Under the pieces are notes generated by a model. That model searched no databases. It saw nothing but the letters and a program-made list of their open reading frames with translations, and was not told the origin of the DNA. The position numbers and the translations under genes were made by a program. Below, piece by piece: positions 48,801-59,702 of a DNA stretch of 64,000 bases (within the stretch, counting starts at the first letter, position 1; every line of letters starts with the position of its first letter). The stretch lies in assembly GCA_026214975.1 (NCBI GenBank), contig CM047810.1, positions 35,141,318-35,205,317 of the forward strand. Reading direction: 5' to 3'. The stretch comes from Gentiana macrophylla. Taxonomy: Eukaryota > Streptophyta > Magnoliopsida > Gentianales > Gentianaceae.

Positions 48801-50832
48801 AGTAGCCTTCACATCCTTTCTGACATGCTCTTATAGCCTTAACTGCTGAAATTATTGGGTGTCGCTTCTTGCTAGGCTTGTACACATTTCCTTGAAATGT
48901 TTTAGACGATTTCCTAGGTACCTTAAACGTCACTCTCTTCTCTCTATAGTCCAAGTGTAAAAAATTCTTGGATAAGCAATATATTCCCAGAATTACATCA
49001 AAGTCTGAAAAGTCCAACACTATCAAGTCACTCTTACACCGATAGGTTCCTACTTGCACATCAACTTGAGGTATCATCTTAGCTACCTTAAATACCTTTC
49101 CTAAAGGTGTAGTTATTTCCATAGAATTCTGTAAATTTTCTGATGGTAGATTTAGCTTCTTAGCGATCTTAGTCGACACAAAAGTATTAGACGCTCCCGT
49201 ATCAAACAAAGTTGTAACTACTAAGCCATCTAATATTATCATACCTAAAATGTAAACTCGTTTATTTAAATACAATTATAACATGATTTAACGTGCTATA
49301 ACAATATTTTAATAACATAGAATAAAAAAATTAAAGTATCTGAAATAACATTGTCATCAGGCTCCACGAACTCAGCATCCATAGCGAACACACGAACAGG
49401 CCGACTTGAGTTTCCCTTGTCATTCCCTTGATTCGGTTTCCCTTTGTTTTCCTTACTTGGGCAGTTTCTTGCAAAGTGTCCCAGATCCCCGCAAAGGTAA
49501 CAGCCACTTGCACTTGCTCGGCACTCTCCGGCATGGTTCCTATTACACCTTGAGCAAAGTGGTGTACTAGTCGATGGAGTGGCTTTCAAATGTGTCGTTG
49601 CCTTTCTTGCATTATGTTGAGGGGCTGTCTGGTTGCTTCCTTGACTTGTACCAAAACTCCTCTTAACTCCAACAACCATTGAAGGCTTATTCTTGAAGGT
49701 TTCAACTTCTATAGCTTTCATCAACAAGTCTGCCTTGTTCCTCGGCGTAGCTCCCATCATACCGGCCTGAATCTCACGAGATAAACCGTTCTTATATAGA
49801 GCCATCTTATTTTCCTCAACTCTCGTGATCTCGGGATAAAACATTCACAACTAGTTGAAACGATTGGTGTATTGAGACACGGTGGTGTACATACCTTGAC
49901 TAAGTCTCAGAAATAAACTTGCTTGATTGGCTTGAACCGCTGGTGGGAAGTACTCATTGTAGAAAAGTTCTTTAAACTCACTCCAATCCGTAACTTTGCC
50001 TCGGTTTCTCTCTATAGAATTGAACCAACTCTCCGCCATATTCAACAAGAAACCCACAGCTAACTGTGCCATCTCCGTTTCAGGCACATTCACATTTCTA
50101 CACGCCTTTTCAAAACTCCTCAACCACATCTCAGCCTTGATTGGTTCCACGTTTCCGTAGAAATCTTGGATACGGTTCCTTTTCAACCTAGTGCACCAAT
50201 CCATGGGTGGTGCATGTTCAACCACAGGTGGCCTAACTAGAGGATAAACAGGTGGGTAAACCGGTGGGTAAGCTGGGGGATACACTGGTGGATAAACTGG
50301 CGGGTAACTGGGGTGCTTGTGGTGCTTAAGGTGGATAAGGTAGAGGATAAGGCTGTTGAGGTTGAGTCACAGGTGGTGCTTATTGATAAGGGTGGTATTT
50401 TGGATTATGTGGTGGAGTGTGGTATGGTTGATGTAGTCCATAAGGTGGGTATTCAAAGCCGTATTGATGGTCAAACCGTGGTGATGGAGGGATTGTAGGT
50501 TGAGGTGGTTGACTAATTGGTGGAGGGTAGAAAGTATGATGTTGTGAAGGGTAAGTCGAGGCTGAAGGGTAGCTTACTGGTGGTGGTGGAGGATAAACTT
50601 CTGTCACTGGTGATACTAAACCAACTGGGATGTCACTTACCATAGTAACCTGAACCGATCCTCCCACATGCAACTGTGGAGGTTGCTCTTGTTGAGCCCG
50701 TGGTGATGGATTCTATTGAGGTGGTACGTACGGTCTCAAAGCTCTGCTCCTTACCACTGGTGTAGAACTGCCTGCCTCTAGTCTAGTTCCTGAGCTCTCA
50801 GCCCCATGAACACCTCTCCTCGTTGTCACCAT
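45836..50832 (-). pseudogene. Gypsy 7 gag-pol polyprotein, decayed
   Basis: The ATG at 50832 opens MVTTRRGVHGAESSG, followed by a long proline- and tyrosine-rich N-terminal region (about 50670-50220). The retrotransposon gag domain (WLRSFEKACRN, FNSIERNRGKVTDWSEFKELF) lies at 50285-49700, and the zinc knuckle CYLCGDLGHFARNC near 49510. Protease VTTLFDTGASNTFV near 49215. Reverse transcriptase 48542-47900 with [13 protein letters not shown] and FIDDILIYS. RNase H to 47466. Integrase from 47350 with the HHCC finger, VDRLTKSAHFIP and FHPQMDGKSERTTQ. The C-terminus at 46000-45836 (PVKILDKKEK, NEATWEVEDDM) is chromodomain-like, as in the Tekay/Del group. Stops, for example at 47042 and 47466, inactivate it. 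Confidence 0.94.
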
Positions 50833-50927
50833 TCTGAAAGATCAAGAAGACGAGAATGTTACTAGGTGATCTAAAGAAACTTATCTCAAGAAAGGAAGCC
50901 TAAAGGACGCTTTGCTCTGATACCAAC

Positions 50928-53063
50928 TGTAACGCCCCGTTCCCGGACACCGAGTCCATATCCGGAAAAGAAACGTTCGGCACATATAATATTAAATAAA
51001 TCAATATTATATGTAAGCCTCTACTACGTTGTATCGAGTTTTTCATTAGCGGAAGCTAAAAGACTCGGGTAAAATTTTCTTTTGAAACAAGAATAGAAAT
51101 ACAACAGTCTAAAGATAGAACGATATCTTATACAACGAAAACCAAGTTACAACCGTACGAAATCTTAAAAGGAAATGCAACAAAGTATCTTACAAAAGCT
51201 CCAAAGTAAAAGTACAACATGTCTTTAAACCAAATTACAACAAAGTCTAGAACATAATGTATCATAACTCAAAAGTAGATAATAGAAGCATCAAGATATC
51301 ATCCTCAAAGGTCGTCCTCAAAATCCCCATCGATTTCTTGCTCCACCTGTTCATCTTCTCATTCCCAAACACACAAACAATAGGGATTCGAGCTAAGTAC
51401 AAAGGTACTTTGTAAAAGACAGAAGCTATTGTATTAAACAAGTATATAAAGTATTAAGTTTCTTTATTAATTGGACATTAAGAAGCCGACTCAATCTAGG
51501 GTTCATTTCATTCTCATCAACATGTCATGACTAGACATTTCTAACTTAACTTGTCTCTGTTATACCCGCGTTCAAGAGCACTACGCATGGTGTATATCAA
51601 CCACGAGATATCGTTTGCAACCTAACAATGGATCACACTGATAGACATGGGTTTAACCCGATAGTGCACGTGTTCGGCGATGTCCCTCTACCATTCAGCC
51701 GTTTATAGGCCAGTAGAGTTATTCACTTTTACTGACCGCCCACACGTCGCGATATAGCCTTGTGCCTAACCAAGAATGGCATGGTATTTAATCTTTTACT
51801 AAACAATTATGTATTCATTAACCGTTAACTCTCCACCTATGTGTTTTTAAAACAAAACTCACCTTAACCAACTCTATTCCCTCTCTTAGACATCTAGACA
51901 CAACGTCCTATCACATTCACGGACATTGGAGGATACTAATCCACCAAAGCACAAGCCTATCATGCCCTTCCAACGGTCCCGAACTTCAACTCCCTTTAAG
52001 AGTACATTCGGTGCCGGAACTAAACACATCAGAAACTCATTCAAGGCTTGCGCATCTTTATTTAGTGTTATTAGATCAAGAATCAACACTTAAAACTCAA
52101 CACATAGTTCAAAACATCATTTTTCCCAAAAACAAGGTTAATGCGTGTGCATTCAGTGGTTCAAAGACATGCTGAATGTTGTTGTTCAATCAATGCGTGA
52201 GCATTGTATACAATGCATACGCATTGCCTGTGCTGTGAACATCCTGAAACAACCTGAAGCAGGAATGCGTGCGCATTCCCTGGAATGCATATGCATTCGA
52301 CATGCTGGAATCATCATGCTCAACTCTGAATCAACAATGCGTGCGTATTGCTACACAATGTGTACGCATTCTACCTGGAAAAGCTCTAACATGAATTTTA
52401 ACACTTCTCTCGATTTTACAACTTCCCCAAACATGTTCCTCATCAAGTTAACAGCAAAACAACAGCAAAAGAGATACTTTAACATACCATATCATAGCAC
52501 TTTGGCCTAACATCAAAACACATGAAATCTTACACCAAAACAACTCCAAATCATGACTAAACTTTATGATACTTGAATTAACACAATAGGAAGATCTCTT
52601 ACTTGTTTCAAGCACAAAACCAAAGCAAAAGTTGCAGACCAACTGCAGCACAACTTCACACCTTGAAGAAAACCTATTTGATTCATAACCAATTCAATAA
52701 CTAGTTAGAATCAAGGTTTCTACACATCTATAACTACGAATTTAACCAAGAAACATCACACTTGATCACAACTGCCCTTAGGCCGACTTCCATACCTTGA
52801 AGAAACCGGATGATCTTTGTATAAAAACGATCCTCGTTCTCACACGATTCCGGTGTCCTATTTGATCTGAAAACGGTGTAGTAACTTGTGAGAATTGCTA
52901 GAAAGTCTCCTTAGCTTTTCTTTTGCTCTCAAACTTGCAAGAAATCAATTTTCTACTTCTGATAACTTACTAGTCTAGTGGGAGGTTTATTTTCCCAAAT
53001 AAAACCTCTCCCTACTATATTCCCCATTAGTCCTTAATTGTCTTTTAATTACAATTCAGTCCC

Positions 53064-53134
<71 letters not shown>

Positions 53135-53157
53135 ATTATATGCAATTGTATTTTCTT

Positions 53158-53250
<93 letters not shown>

Positions 53251-53356
53251 ATTATATGCAATTGTATTTTCTTTATTCCATAAATTAGAAATGAATATAA
53301 TATTTCGTTTTCACAAAATAACACGTCTGCTCTTTCCGGAAAATCGGAATATTACA
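50928..53356 (-). repeat. 5' LTR of gypsy 7
   Basis: 2,429 bp with inverted TGTAA/TTACA ends. It includes two (TA)n tracts (about 53069-53130 and 53161-53247), each followed by the same TCGAATTATATGCAATTG stretch, so that block duplicated after insertion because the 3' LTR has one. An array of seven palindromes lies at 52140-52370. Confidence 0.9.
52140..52370 (-). promoter_or_regulatory. Seven AATGCGTGCGCATT-type palindromes, 72-bp period
   Basis: 14-bp sites start at 52140, 52192, 52212, 52264, 52284, 52336 and 52357. They form pairs 20, 20 and 21 bp apart, and successive pairs start exactly 72 bp apart (52192, 52264, 52336). The intervening sequences are only loosely alike, while the palindromes vary mainly in their central bases. 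A TATA-like CTAAATAAAG lies about 70 bp downstream on the minus strand. Confidence 0.75.
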
Positions 53357-54346
53357 TCTTGTTTGTTTGTCATAACTTATTACTTCTGTTATTCTGGGTT
53401 TTTCTTGTAATTTGTTACAACATGTTTCTTTTCCGAGTTGTATACGAGACCCCGTTATCCACACACACACACAAAAAAAAAACAATCGACAGCCAAATGG
53501 GCATATATTATTAAAAATAAAGTATAAACGTACCTTATAAGTGGATGTCATTGCAAGTAAATTATAATTTCAAAAGTGACATATTAGATAAAACATCAGT
53601 ATCAAATCTTCTGTGAAGGCCAACTATATTGTCAAGAAACTAATGACAAAAACTTAACACCTTTTAATATCTTAAAGTCCTTAAGGCATATATATATATA
53701 TATATAGTATATTCGTGTACCACAAGTATCTTAATTAAAGTTTAATAGGACTTAACACAATTAATTAGCATTTCAAAATGCCTTTGTTGTGGTAATAATA
53801 AGCCACGATCAAAGGCTAGCACATTCATAATCAAAATCAGGTGAAAATGGGTCATGATCCGGCAATAGCTTTCGCGTGTCCATTTAGAGCACATACAATA
53901 GTTTTCCTTTTCACAAAGTCACTTTATCTCGAAAAGACCAAAAAATCATACATGGCATTAAAGTCACATGCATATTCCTCATTTGTTCCACAATAGTCTC
54001 AAAATAATTTCATTTATATATTCATTAAATATTATTTTGCTGATGATTTGATTGGTATACAAAAATTCTTTCAGTAAAAAGTAATAAATAAAAAGCATTC
54101 TATTCATTTTGGTACAGATTCCAAGACAAAATATGTGAATATTGAGTGGGCAGACACACAATCCTATCCACTGCCAAAGTGATTTCATTGTCAAAAATAA
54201 TGTTATTGTAGCCTTACAATTAAAGAGACAATGTCATTTCTCCAAAAATAACATTTCCCTATGACAAAAAAGAGGTTATTGTATGTGCTCTTAAGTATAA
54301 GAAATGAATAAGGTGCACGCTTTTCAGGGCACTTTTTGGCAAATTA
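53357..54346. other. Intergenic region, no gene seen
   Basis: AT-rich, with a short CA run near 53460 and a TA run at about 53688-53706. No coding frame, tRNA or element ends recognised. Confidence 0.5.
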
Positions 54347-54811
54347 CTAGTGGGGTTAGGGTCTTGCGGTGCAAGACCCTAATAAGGTCATCGATATATA
54401 AATATGTTTAAAATAAAATATTTGAGACGAAGACAAAAAATTTGGTTTAGTAAGTATATTATTAAAACAAACTTATACACAAAACACTTATTCTGCATCT
54501 TTGTTGGAAACTAATAACCGATACATAACAGAAAAGTCTTAGATTGCATAAGCAATATATATAAATTATCTGATAAGGATGCAGCCCATCTAATAACATT
54601 ACCATCAACATCATCTATATCTATATTACAACAAAAAGAGAGTTAAAACTTTTGTAGGAAGCAAATGAATCCTGCATTATTCTTTGTTTGCTTTGATGGC
54701 ACTTTCAAAACTGCCTTCACTGTTTTCTACCGGGGGGGGGGGGGGTGTCAATGAGTCCAAACCTTTTACTACGTCCCCCTGCCCCAAGAAAAGGCTTCAT
54801 AGAACCACCAA

Positions 54812-55860
54812 TCATGCAAGATCGGTTAGTTTTCTCCTTATTCTCTTAACTGGACTCTCCATCTCCGAACTGTCCTTTTCTGGCTTAGAAACAATTGCAA
54901 CTGAGGCTGGTGTTTCATGTGTAATACCTGGGTTTTCTTTATAATCAATGAACATGTATAATATGAAATAGATAAAGAAGCAGCAGCTTACCCGCGGGAA
55001 CAAAGTTCTCTACTTATTTAGGCATTTCAATGCCTGACCAGATATGTAAGAAAATAGAAACATTAAGAAGGCAAGCAACAAATAACACCTAAAAAAACAT
55101 ATTCAACCCTATAATCATAATAGAATAAACATGGCTAACAAATGCATAACCAATAATCTAGGGAGTGTAACTAAGCACTAAACACCGTTTACATCTTTAA
55201 ACAGAAACAAGCACAACAAGCATACCCCAAAACAGCAAGAATCAAAACTCATCAAAGCACCCCTTCAGACGACCCATTTTTCCTATGTTCACACCCTAAC
55301 ACTCTTTCCTATGAATCCCATAATTCAAAATTTAGACCAGAGCTCCAGAAATCTTCTTATTACTTGACTTCAAAGGCAACCACAACATCCTAAGAATATA
55401 TCAACACCCAAATAACCTCATTTAAACCTCCTACCAATAACCTAAAACTGGAGTTAAAGACTATTAGTACAGCTACCTAGTCACACAATGCAATAGAATA
55501 TGTAAGCAGAACATAAGATAAACATACCTGAAATAGCTTCTTTGACCTTAATCTTACACACAGCAAATGACTTCTTCCTACAGAAGCACACCAAAGAGCA
55601 GGCTAGGTTGAGAAAAAAGAGACGGTTAATGGTTATATTTAATGAGTTAAAAACAATTTAACTGTACTGAAGAAATTGTTTAAATTAAGTTGTTGAATTA
55701 AAAACAATAAAATCGTACTTACAACCCCCATTTTCTCCATCTCCTGCAACATGCATCATTAGCTGAAGCCAAATCAGTCATATGACTCATACCCTAACCT
55801 CATTTCGTACGACCTCATTTTGCAACTTAACACCTCCTCGTCTTCATCATCATCCACCAT
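54812..55860 (-). CDS. Putative small four-exon gene inside the Helitron
   Basis: Not recognised. Exons on the minus strand are 55860-55799, 55743-55723 (a 21-nt micro-exon), 55577-55528 and 54927-54812. All introns have GT...AG ends and the phases agree, giving 249 nt, or 82 residues plus stop. The product begins MVDDDEDEEVLSC, is acidic at first and then basic, and ends SPVKRIRRKLTDLA. There is no signal peptide or known motif. The ATG at 55860 overlaps the stop of a 16-codon upstream ORF (TAATG). The start choice and first donor (GTTAGG) are the weak points. It may be a captured fragment, a small real protein or a non-coding transcript. Confidence 0.4.
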
Positions 55861-55989
55861 TATGAACCGGAGCACCACCAATCGAACAGCAGAGCTACGA
55901 CATTTCTCATCGTCGCCGTCCACTTCCTCTTCAAATTCCTCTCGATTTTTCAGTTTCAAGGCTTGTGGAATATACCTAGGTTAACACGC

Positions 55990-56076
55990 TTTTATACGCA
56001 AGGAGAAACCTAGAATTGGGCCGCCCCTTAACGGAATTTAAAATTTTGGTTTTACTGGAGATTGGGCTGATGGGCT
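55990..56076 (-). promoter_or_regulatory. Plant-type promoter of the Helitron gene
   Basis: On the minus strand, a TATA box TATAAAA (complement of 55990-55996) is preceded by three GGCCCA/AGCCCA boxes (plus strand TGGGCC at 56017, TGGGCT at 56063 and 56071). TGGGCY (site II) boxes are typical of plant genes expressed in dividing cells, and transposons rarely carry them. The TATA box lies about 130 bp upstream of the proposed ATG. Confidence 0.6.
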
Positions 56077-56236
56077 GAAGATGACGAGTAAAAAAAAGGG
56101 ATAAAAAAGCTGGGGTGCAAAAATATTTTTTAGCATTAAACCCCGTAAGAACAATTTTGGCAACTATTTTGGAGCATTTCCTTCAGCCATGTGGACGAAA
56201 GGGGTTGAAACCCTTCCTTCTTCTAAGATAGTAGGA

Positions 56237-56635
56237 TAAGTAATGTATAAATCAAAATGGCGTCATCACATAGACGGATTAGGAAGACCATTCATCAAAA
56301 TTTCTCGTGATTTACCGAAATTTAAATAGAAAATGTTATTACCAAAATGATAATGACACAACGAATAACACATCATACTTTTACAACATGCATCGCAATG
56401 TATGATTCATAAATTACCATGTGATCTATCCGGGATTTATAATGGCTTGTTTGTTTCACAATAATTTAATGCAATGGAGGGAAATGATATTTCATTTCGT
56501 TCCAATTTTTAGATATGATTATAAGACAATGAAATTGCATTCTCACGGAATGAAAATAGTCAATTTTCATTACCTTCTGAAAATGGATTTAATGGGAATA
56601 AAATTAAAATCGACAAATTGCATGTTTGGTGGGTA
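56237..56635. other. Intergenic region, no gene seen
   Basis: AT-rich host DNA right of the Helitron, with stops in every frame. Confidence 0.5.
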
Positions 56636-58300
56636 AATGTAAGGTGGGGTAAGGTGTGTGAGGTAGGATAAGCTATGGTAGACATGTGGTAGGATAAGGT
56701 AGGTAGGTTGGCTTGGTTGGGTTAAGTAGGGTAAGGTGGGTGGTGGTGAGAAAGGGCAGTGTAGGGTGGGTGGTATGGTAAGTTTAGGCAGGGCCGGCCC
56801 TCATTTGAGGCCGGAGAGACGGCCGTCTTAAGCCCAACGGTGCCGGGAGGGCCCGACGGTACATGTTTCGCTAAAAGAAAAAAAATTCCGTGTAGACTCA
56901 ATCCGATCCAACCTAATATAATATGTTAATTCTTTTTTCGATAAAGTCCCAGCCTCTTCTTCACTCTCAGCCGCTGTTAATTTTTTTTTTTTCCTTTCCT
57001 TCTTTCAATTTCCCACAATTCATAAATTCTAATCTCAATCTTCAAGTTATAAATAATATCAAGTATCAATCTTTTCCTACACGACAACACAAGCCTTAAG
57101 TTCTTAAGTGAAGGTAATTTTCTTATAGTAATTTACTATTTTTCTTATAGTTTAAATGTTTATTAAATAATAATGGAAATGTAATGTAATCAAATTTTTA
57201 ATTAGTAAGATGAATAGATGATTAATGTCTCTTGGATATCATAATTTTTTTGTATGTAGAAAGATTGGAAGATAGCATAGCAAGGAAGGATTAGGAACAA
57301 GGAAGAGCCGAAGAGGACTTTCATTTTGACTGAATAAGAGAAGCACATATAGTCATTACATTAATCAGGTATGTTTTGTTTACATGATGGGGTGATTCCG
57401 TGATTGGCCTTGCCGGGGTACTTTTTATTTCGTTTAGCCTTTGCATTTTGTTAGTGGAGTGACTTTTATATTAATGTCATATTATTTTGTGTTTGTAAAC
57501 TTTCTTAAAGTTTAGGAACCTTTAATTTGAGGTACCGAGGTGGGCTTGTTGACTATGGTTTTCATATACATTAATGAATTGTTTATAGGTAGGAAAAATG
57601 TCACCACCAAAGTAGAAGTATCCTTCCGGGAATGAAAAAAGAAAGAAGAAGAAAAGAATAGAAGCTTTAACGAAGACTTTAAGACTACTTTATAGGCATG
57701 TTTTGAGGCTATCAATAAATTGAATTTTGTATTTACTAATGTTAGAAACGCGATAAGTATGTTTAAAAAAAAAACAACTTCAACTAAAAGACCTAATTCG
57801 AGGACTTGGCCTTAGACCCAAAAAATGTCAGGGCCGGCCCTAAGGTTAGGTATTGTGGGATGGATACCTGGATGGGGTATGATAATGTATGGTGAGGAAT
57901 GGTTGAATAGGATAGTATAGGGTGAGGTAGGGTTATATATTTGAGTGGAAACATAGGTCATGGTAAGTTAAGGTGAGTGGAAATGTAGGGTGCGGTGAGG
58001 TAAAAGGTAGGGTGAGTAGTAAGTAAAAAATGGTAGGGTGGCGGGGGTGAGGTGATGGGTGGTGAGGTAGGGTGAGTGAGTAAGGTAGATTAGGTGTGGC
58101 CATGTTAGGTAGGATAAGTAAAATAGGTGGTGGAGTAAGATTGGTGTAGTATGGTGGATAGGGAATGATTGGGTCCGGTGCCAAGGTGATGTATGGTCGG
58201 TAGAGATGTGGGGTGCAATAGGTTGATGAATAGGTTGGAAAATGTGGGTAGGGTAAAGTGGTAGAATAAAGTGTGATAGGGTACACGCGTGTGGTGGGTT
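56636..58300. repeat. Degenerate GGTAGG/GGTGAGG block split by an element
   Basis: The plus strand is dominated by irregular GGTAGG, GGTAAGG and GGTGGG words at 56636-56778 and again at 57841-58300. The hAT-like element at 56787-57840 sits between them. From about 58303 to 58380 the words switch to CCTACCC and CCCACC, so the strand bias flips. No coding sequence. Confidence 0.7.
56787..57840. mobile_element. hAT-like non-autonomous element, GGGCCGGCCC ends
   Basis: Both ends carry CAGGGCCGGCCC, itself nearly palindromic. Subterminal regions share GGCC and TTTTTTGGG/CCCAAAAAA words. The flanks TAAGTTTA (56779-56786) and TAAGGTTA (57841-57848) match at 7 of 8 bases, an acceptable aged hAT duplication. 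About 1,054 bp, with no transposase frame. Confidence 0.65.
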
Positions 58301-58689
58301 GGGCTACCCCACCCTACCCAACCTAATCATATCCTACTTTACGCACTGCATTTCATCATACTCTACGTTACCTTACCATTCCACCTACTCGTTATTTGGT
58401 GTGTCACATTTTATAATATTTGTTTCATTTTTTTTTTACGTTTCAAACACTTTAATGTAATTAGTTCATTACATTCTATTATATTTCATTATGGTTTTAT
58501 TCCATTTTATTTTGAGAAGTGTCTATTACGTTTTTAAAGAGTCCATGGACACCCCTAAAAAATAAAATTACTAGTAGTATTTTCCTTTGAAAAATATATT
58601 GAACCCCGCTAACAAGAATTTACAGTCAAAACATATTTATAGACCGGTCTCTAAAAAATATTTATATAAATAAAAATAGTTGGTTCTTT
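58301..58689. other. Intergenic region, no gene seen
   Basis: A short C-rich continuation of the degenerate repeat, then AT-rich DNA. Confidence 0.5.
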
Positions 58690-59110
58690 CGGCATACCCC
58701 AAATTACTATTGACACATATGTCTTGATTTTTTTTGAATGAAAAAAACGTCGGTGGCACTGGTGTTCTTTGTTGCACACCAACGTCAGTGACAGTAATGG
58801 ACTTACGTTTTCTAAGTTTGAACACTTTTATAAAGGAAACGTCGGTATCACTGGTGTTCCTTGTTGAACACCAACGCCAGTGATACCGACGTTTCCTTTA
58901 CACTGGCATTGATGTTCAACAAGGAACACCAGTGATACCGACATTTCATTTATAAAAGTGTTAAAACTTAGAAAACGTCAGTCCATTACTGTCATTGATG
59001 TTGGTACACTGGCGTTGGTGTTCAACAAGGAACACCAGTGGCACCGACATTCCCTTTATAAAAAACCACCAGGTGTAGAAATAATTTTTTATGTGCCGGT
59101 AGTAATTTAG
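58690..59110. mobile_element. Long foldback (hairpin) element
   Basis: The two halves, about 58690-58896 and 58900-59110, are imperfect inverted copies with outer ends GGCATACCCCAAATTACTA and the complement of a GTAATTTAGGGTGTGTC sequence. Each half is built of smaller hairpins around AACACCAACGCCAGTG. A perfect 24-bp stem (58831-58854 with 58877-58900) lies near the centre. Transcription would give a long double-stranded RNA. No target duplication was identified. Confidence 0.7.
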
Positions 59111-59525
59111 GGTGTGTCAATAAAACTCCCAAAAAAAAAAAAAAAAAAAAAATCTGAATCCACCGCCGTATGGTTTTGTTTTCTTTTACCCCTCTATTTT
59201 TAGAGCAATGGCTATGGCCCGAGTTATGAAGAAAAAAAGTTTACTCCACAATGACCTATAATATTACCAACAAATTGCTTATGAAGTGAAAGTGGAGGGG
59301 GTCTAACCCACTCCCACTCCCACTCCCACCTCCCTGCACAAGGTTTAATACATTTTGAAATCAATTTCCTACTTTATTCAATGTAATTTTTGCAAGATAT
59401 TTTCTCTTTCATTGAAAAGTGTTCTGACACAATTTTTCTATAGTTTTATTTTTGCGGTGTAAATACAAGCTATTGTAGGAATTGTAAAAAAATGGAAGTT
59501 TATTAATATTAAAAGTGTCGGACGA
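59111..59525. other. Intergenic region, no gene seen
   Basis: It contains an A-run of about 21 bp near 59130-59151 and a short (CCCACT)n stretch near 59309-59328. No coding sequence seen. Confidence 0.5.
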
Positions 59526-59702
59526 AAAATTTTATGGTGCAACGGTTGTAGAAAAATTATACCAAATAGCATATATTAGAGTTTTTTTTTAAACTTTTTT
59601 TCACATAATACACATTTATCGTGTGTAAGAAATTAGAAATAAATGGTTGTAATATATGTCACTTAGTATAATTTTTCTACAACGGTTGTATTTTAAAATT
59701 TC
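59526..59702. mobile_element. MITE with about 45-bp TIRs
   Basis: The left arm, 59527-59578, and the complement of the right arm, 59650-59700, share CGTTGTAGAAAAATTATAC and CATATATTA with few mismatches. Total about 177 bp. The target duplication is unclear. Confidence 0.7.

Larger units (their letters stand above)
45453..53356 (-). mobile_element. Ty3/gypsy retrotransposon 7, chromovirus-like, 3' LTR truncated
   Basis: Minus strand. The 5' LTR is 50928-53356 (2,429 bp, TGTAATATTCC...GGGGCGTTACA). The primer-binding site TTGGTATCAGAGC is the complement of 50914-50926. The polypurine tract AGGGAGAGGAA is the complement of about 45826-45836. The 3' LTR is only 45453-45825, matching the first part of the 5' LTR (52868-53356). 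The missing end means no target duplication can be tested. Confidence 0.93.
54347..56236 (-). mobile_element. Non-autonomous Helitron carrying a gene
   Basis: On the minus strand the 5' end reads TCCTACTATCTTAGAAG (from 56236). The 3' end has a perfect 12-bp stem (54356-54367 with 54371-54382, loop of 3) followed by CCCCACTAG ending at 54347. The host bases are A before the 5' end and T after CTAG, as required for Helitron insertion between A and T without duplication. Length 1,890 bp. No Rep/helicase gene is present. The interior holds a promoter and four exons on the same strand, which suggests gene capture. Confidence 0.82.

Noticed and set aside
53038..53283. Open frame of alternating Tyr and Ile
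   Set aside because: Translation of the (TA)n tracts in the gypsy LTR.
55774..55959. Single-exon acidic protein from a TTG start
   Set aside because: There is no ATG at that position. The region fits better as the leader and first exon of the spliced model starting at 55860.
57933..58286. Pro/Thr/Tyr-rich minus-strand open frame
   Set aside because: It is the reverse translation of the degenerate GGTAGG repeat and has no gene signals.
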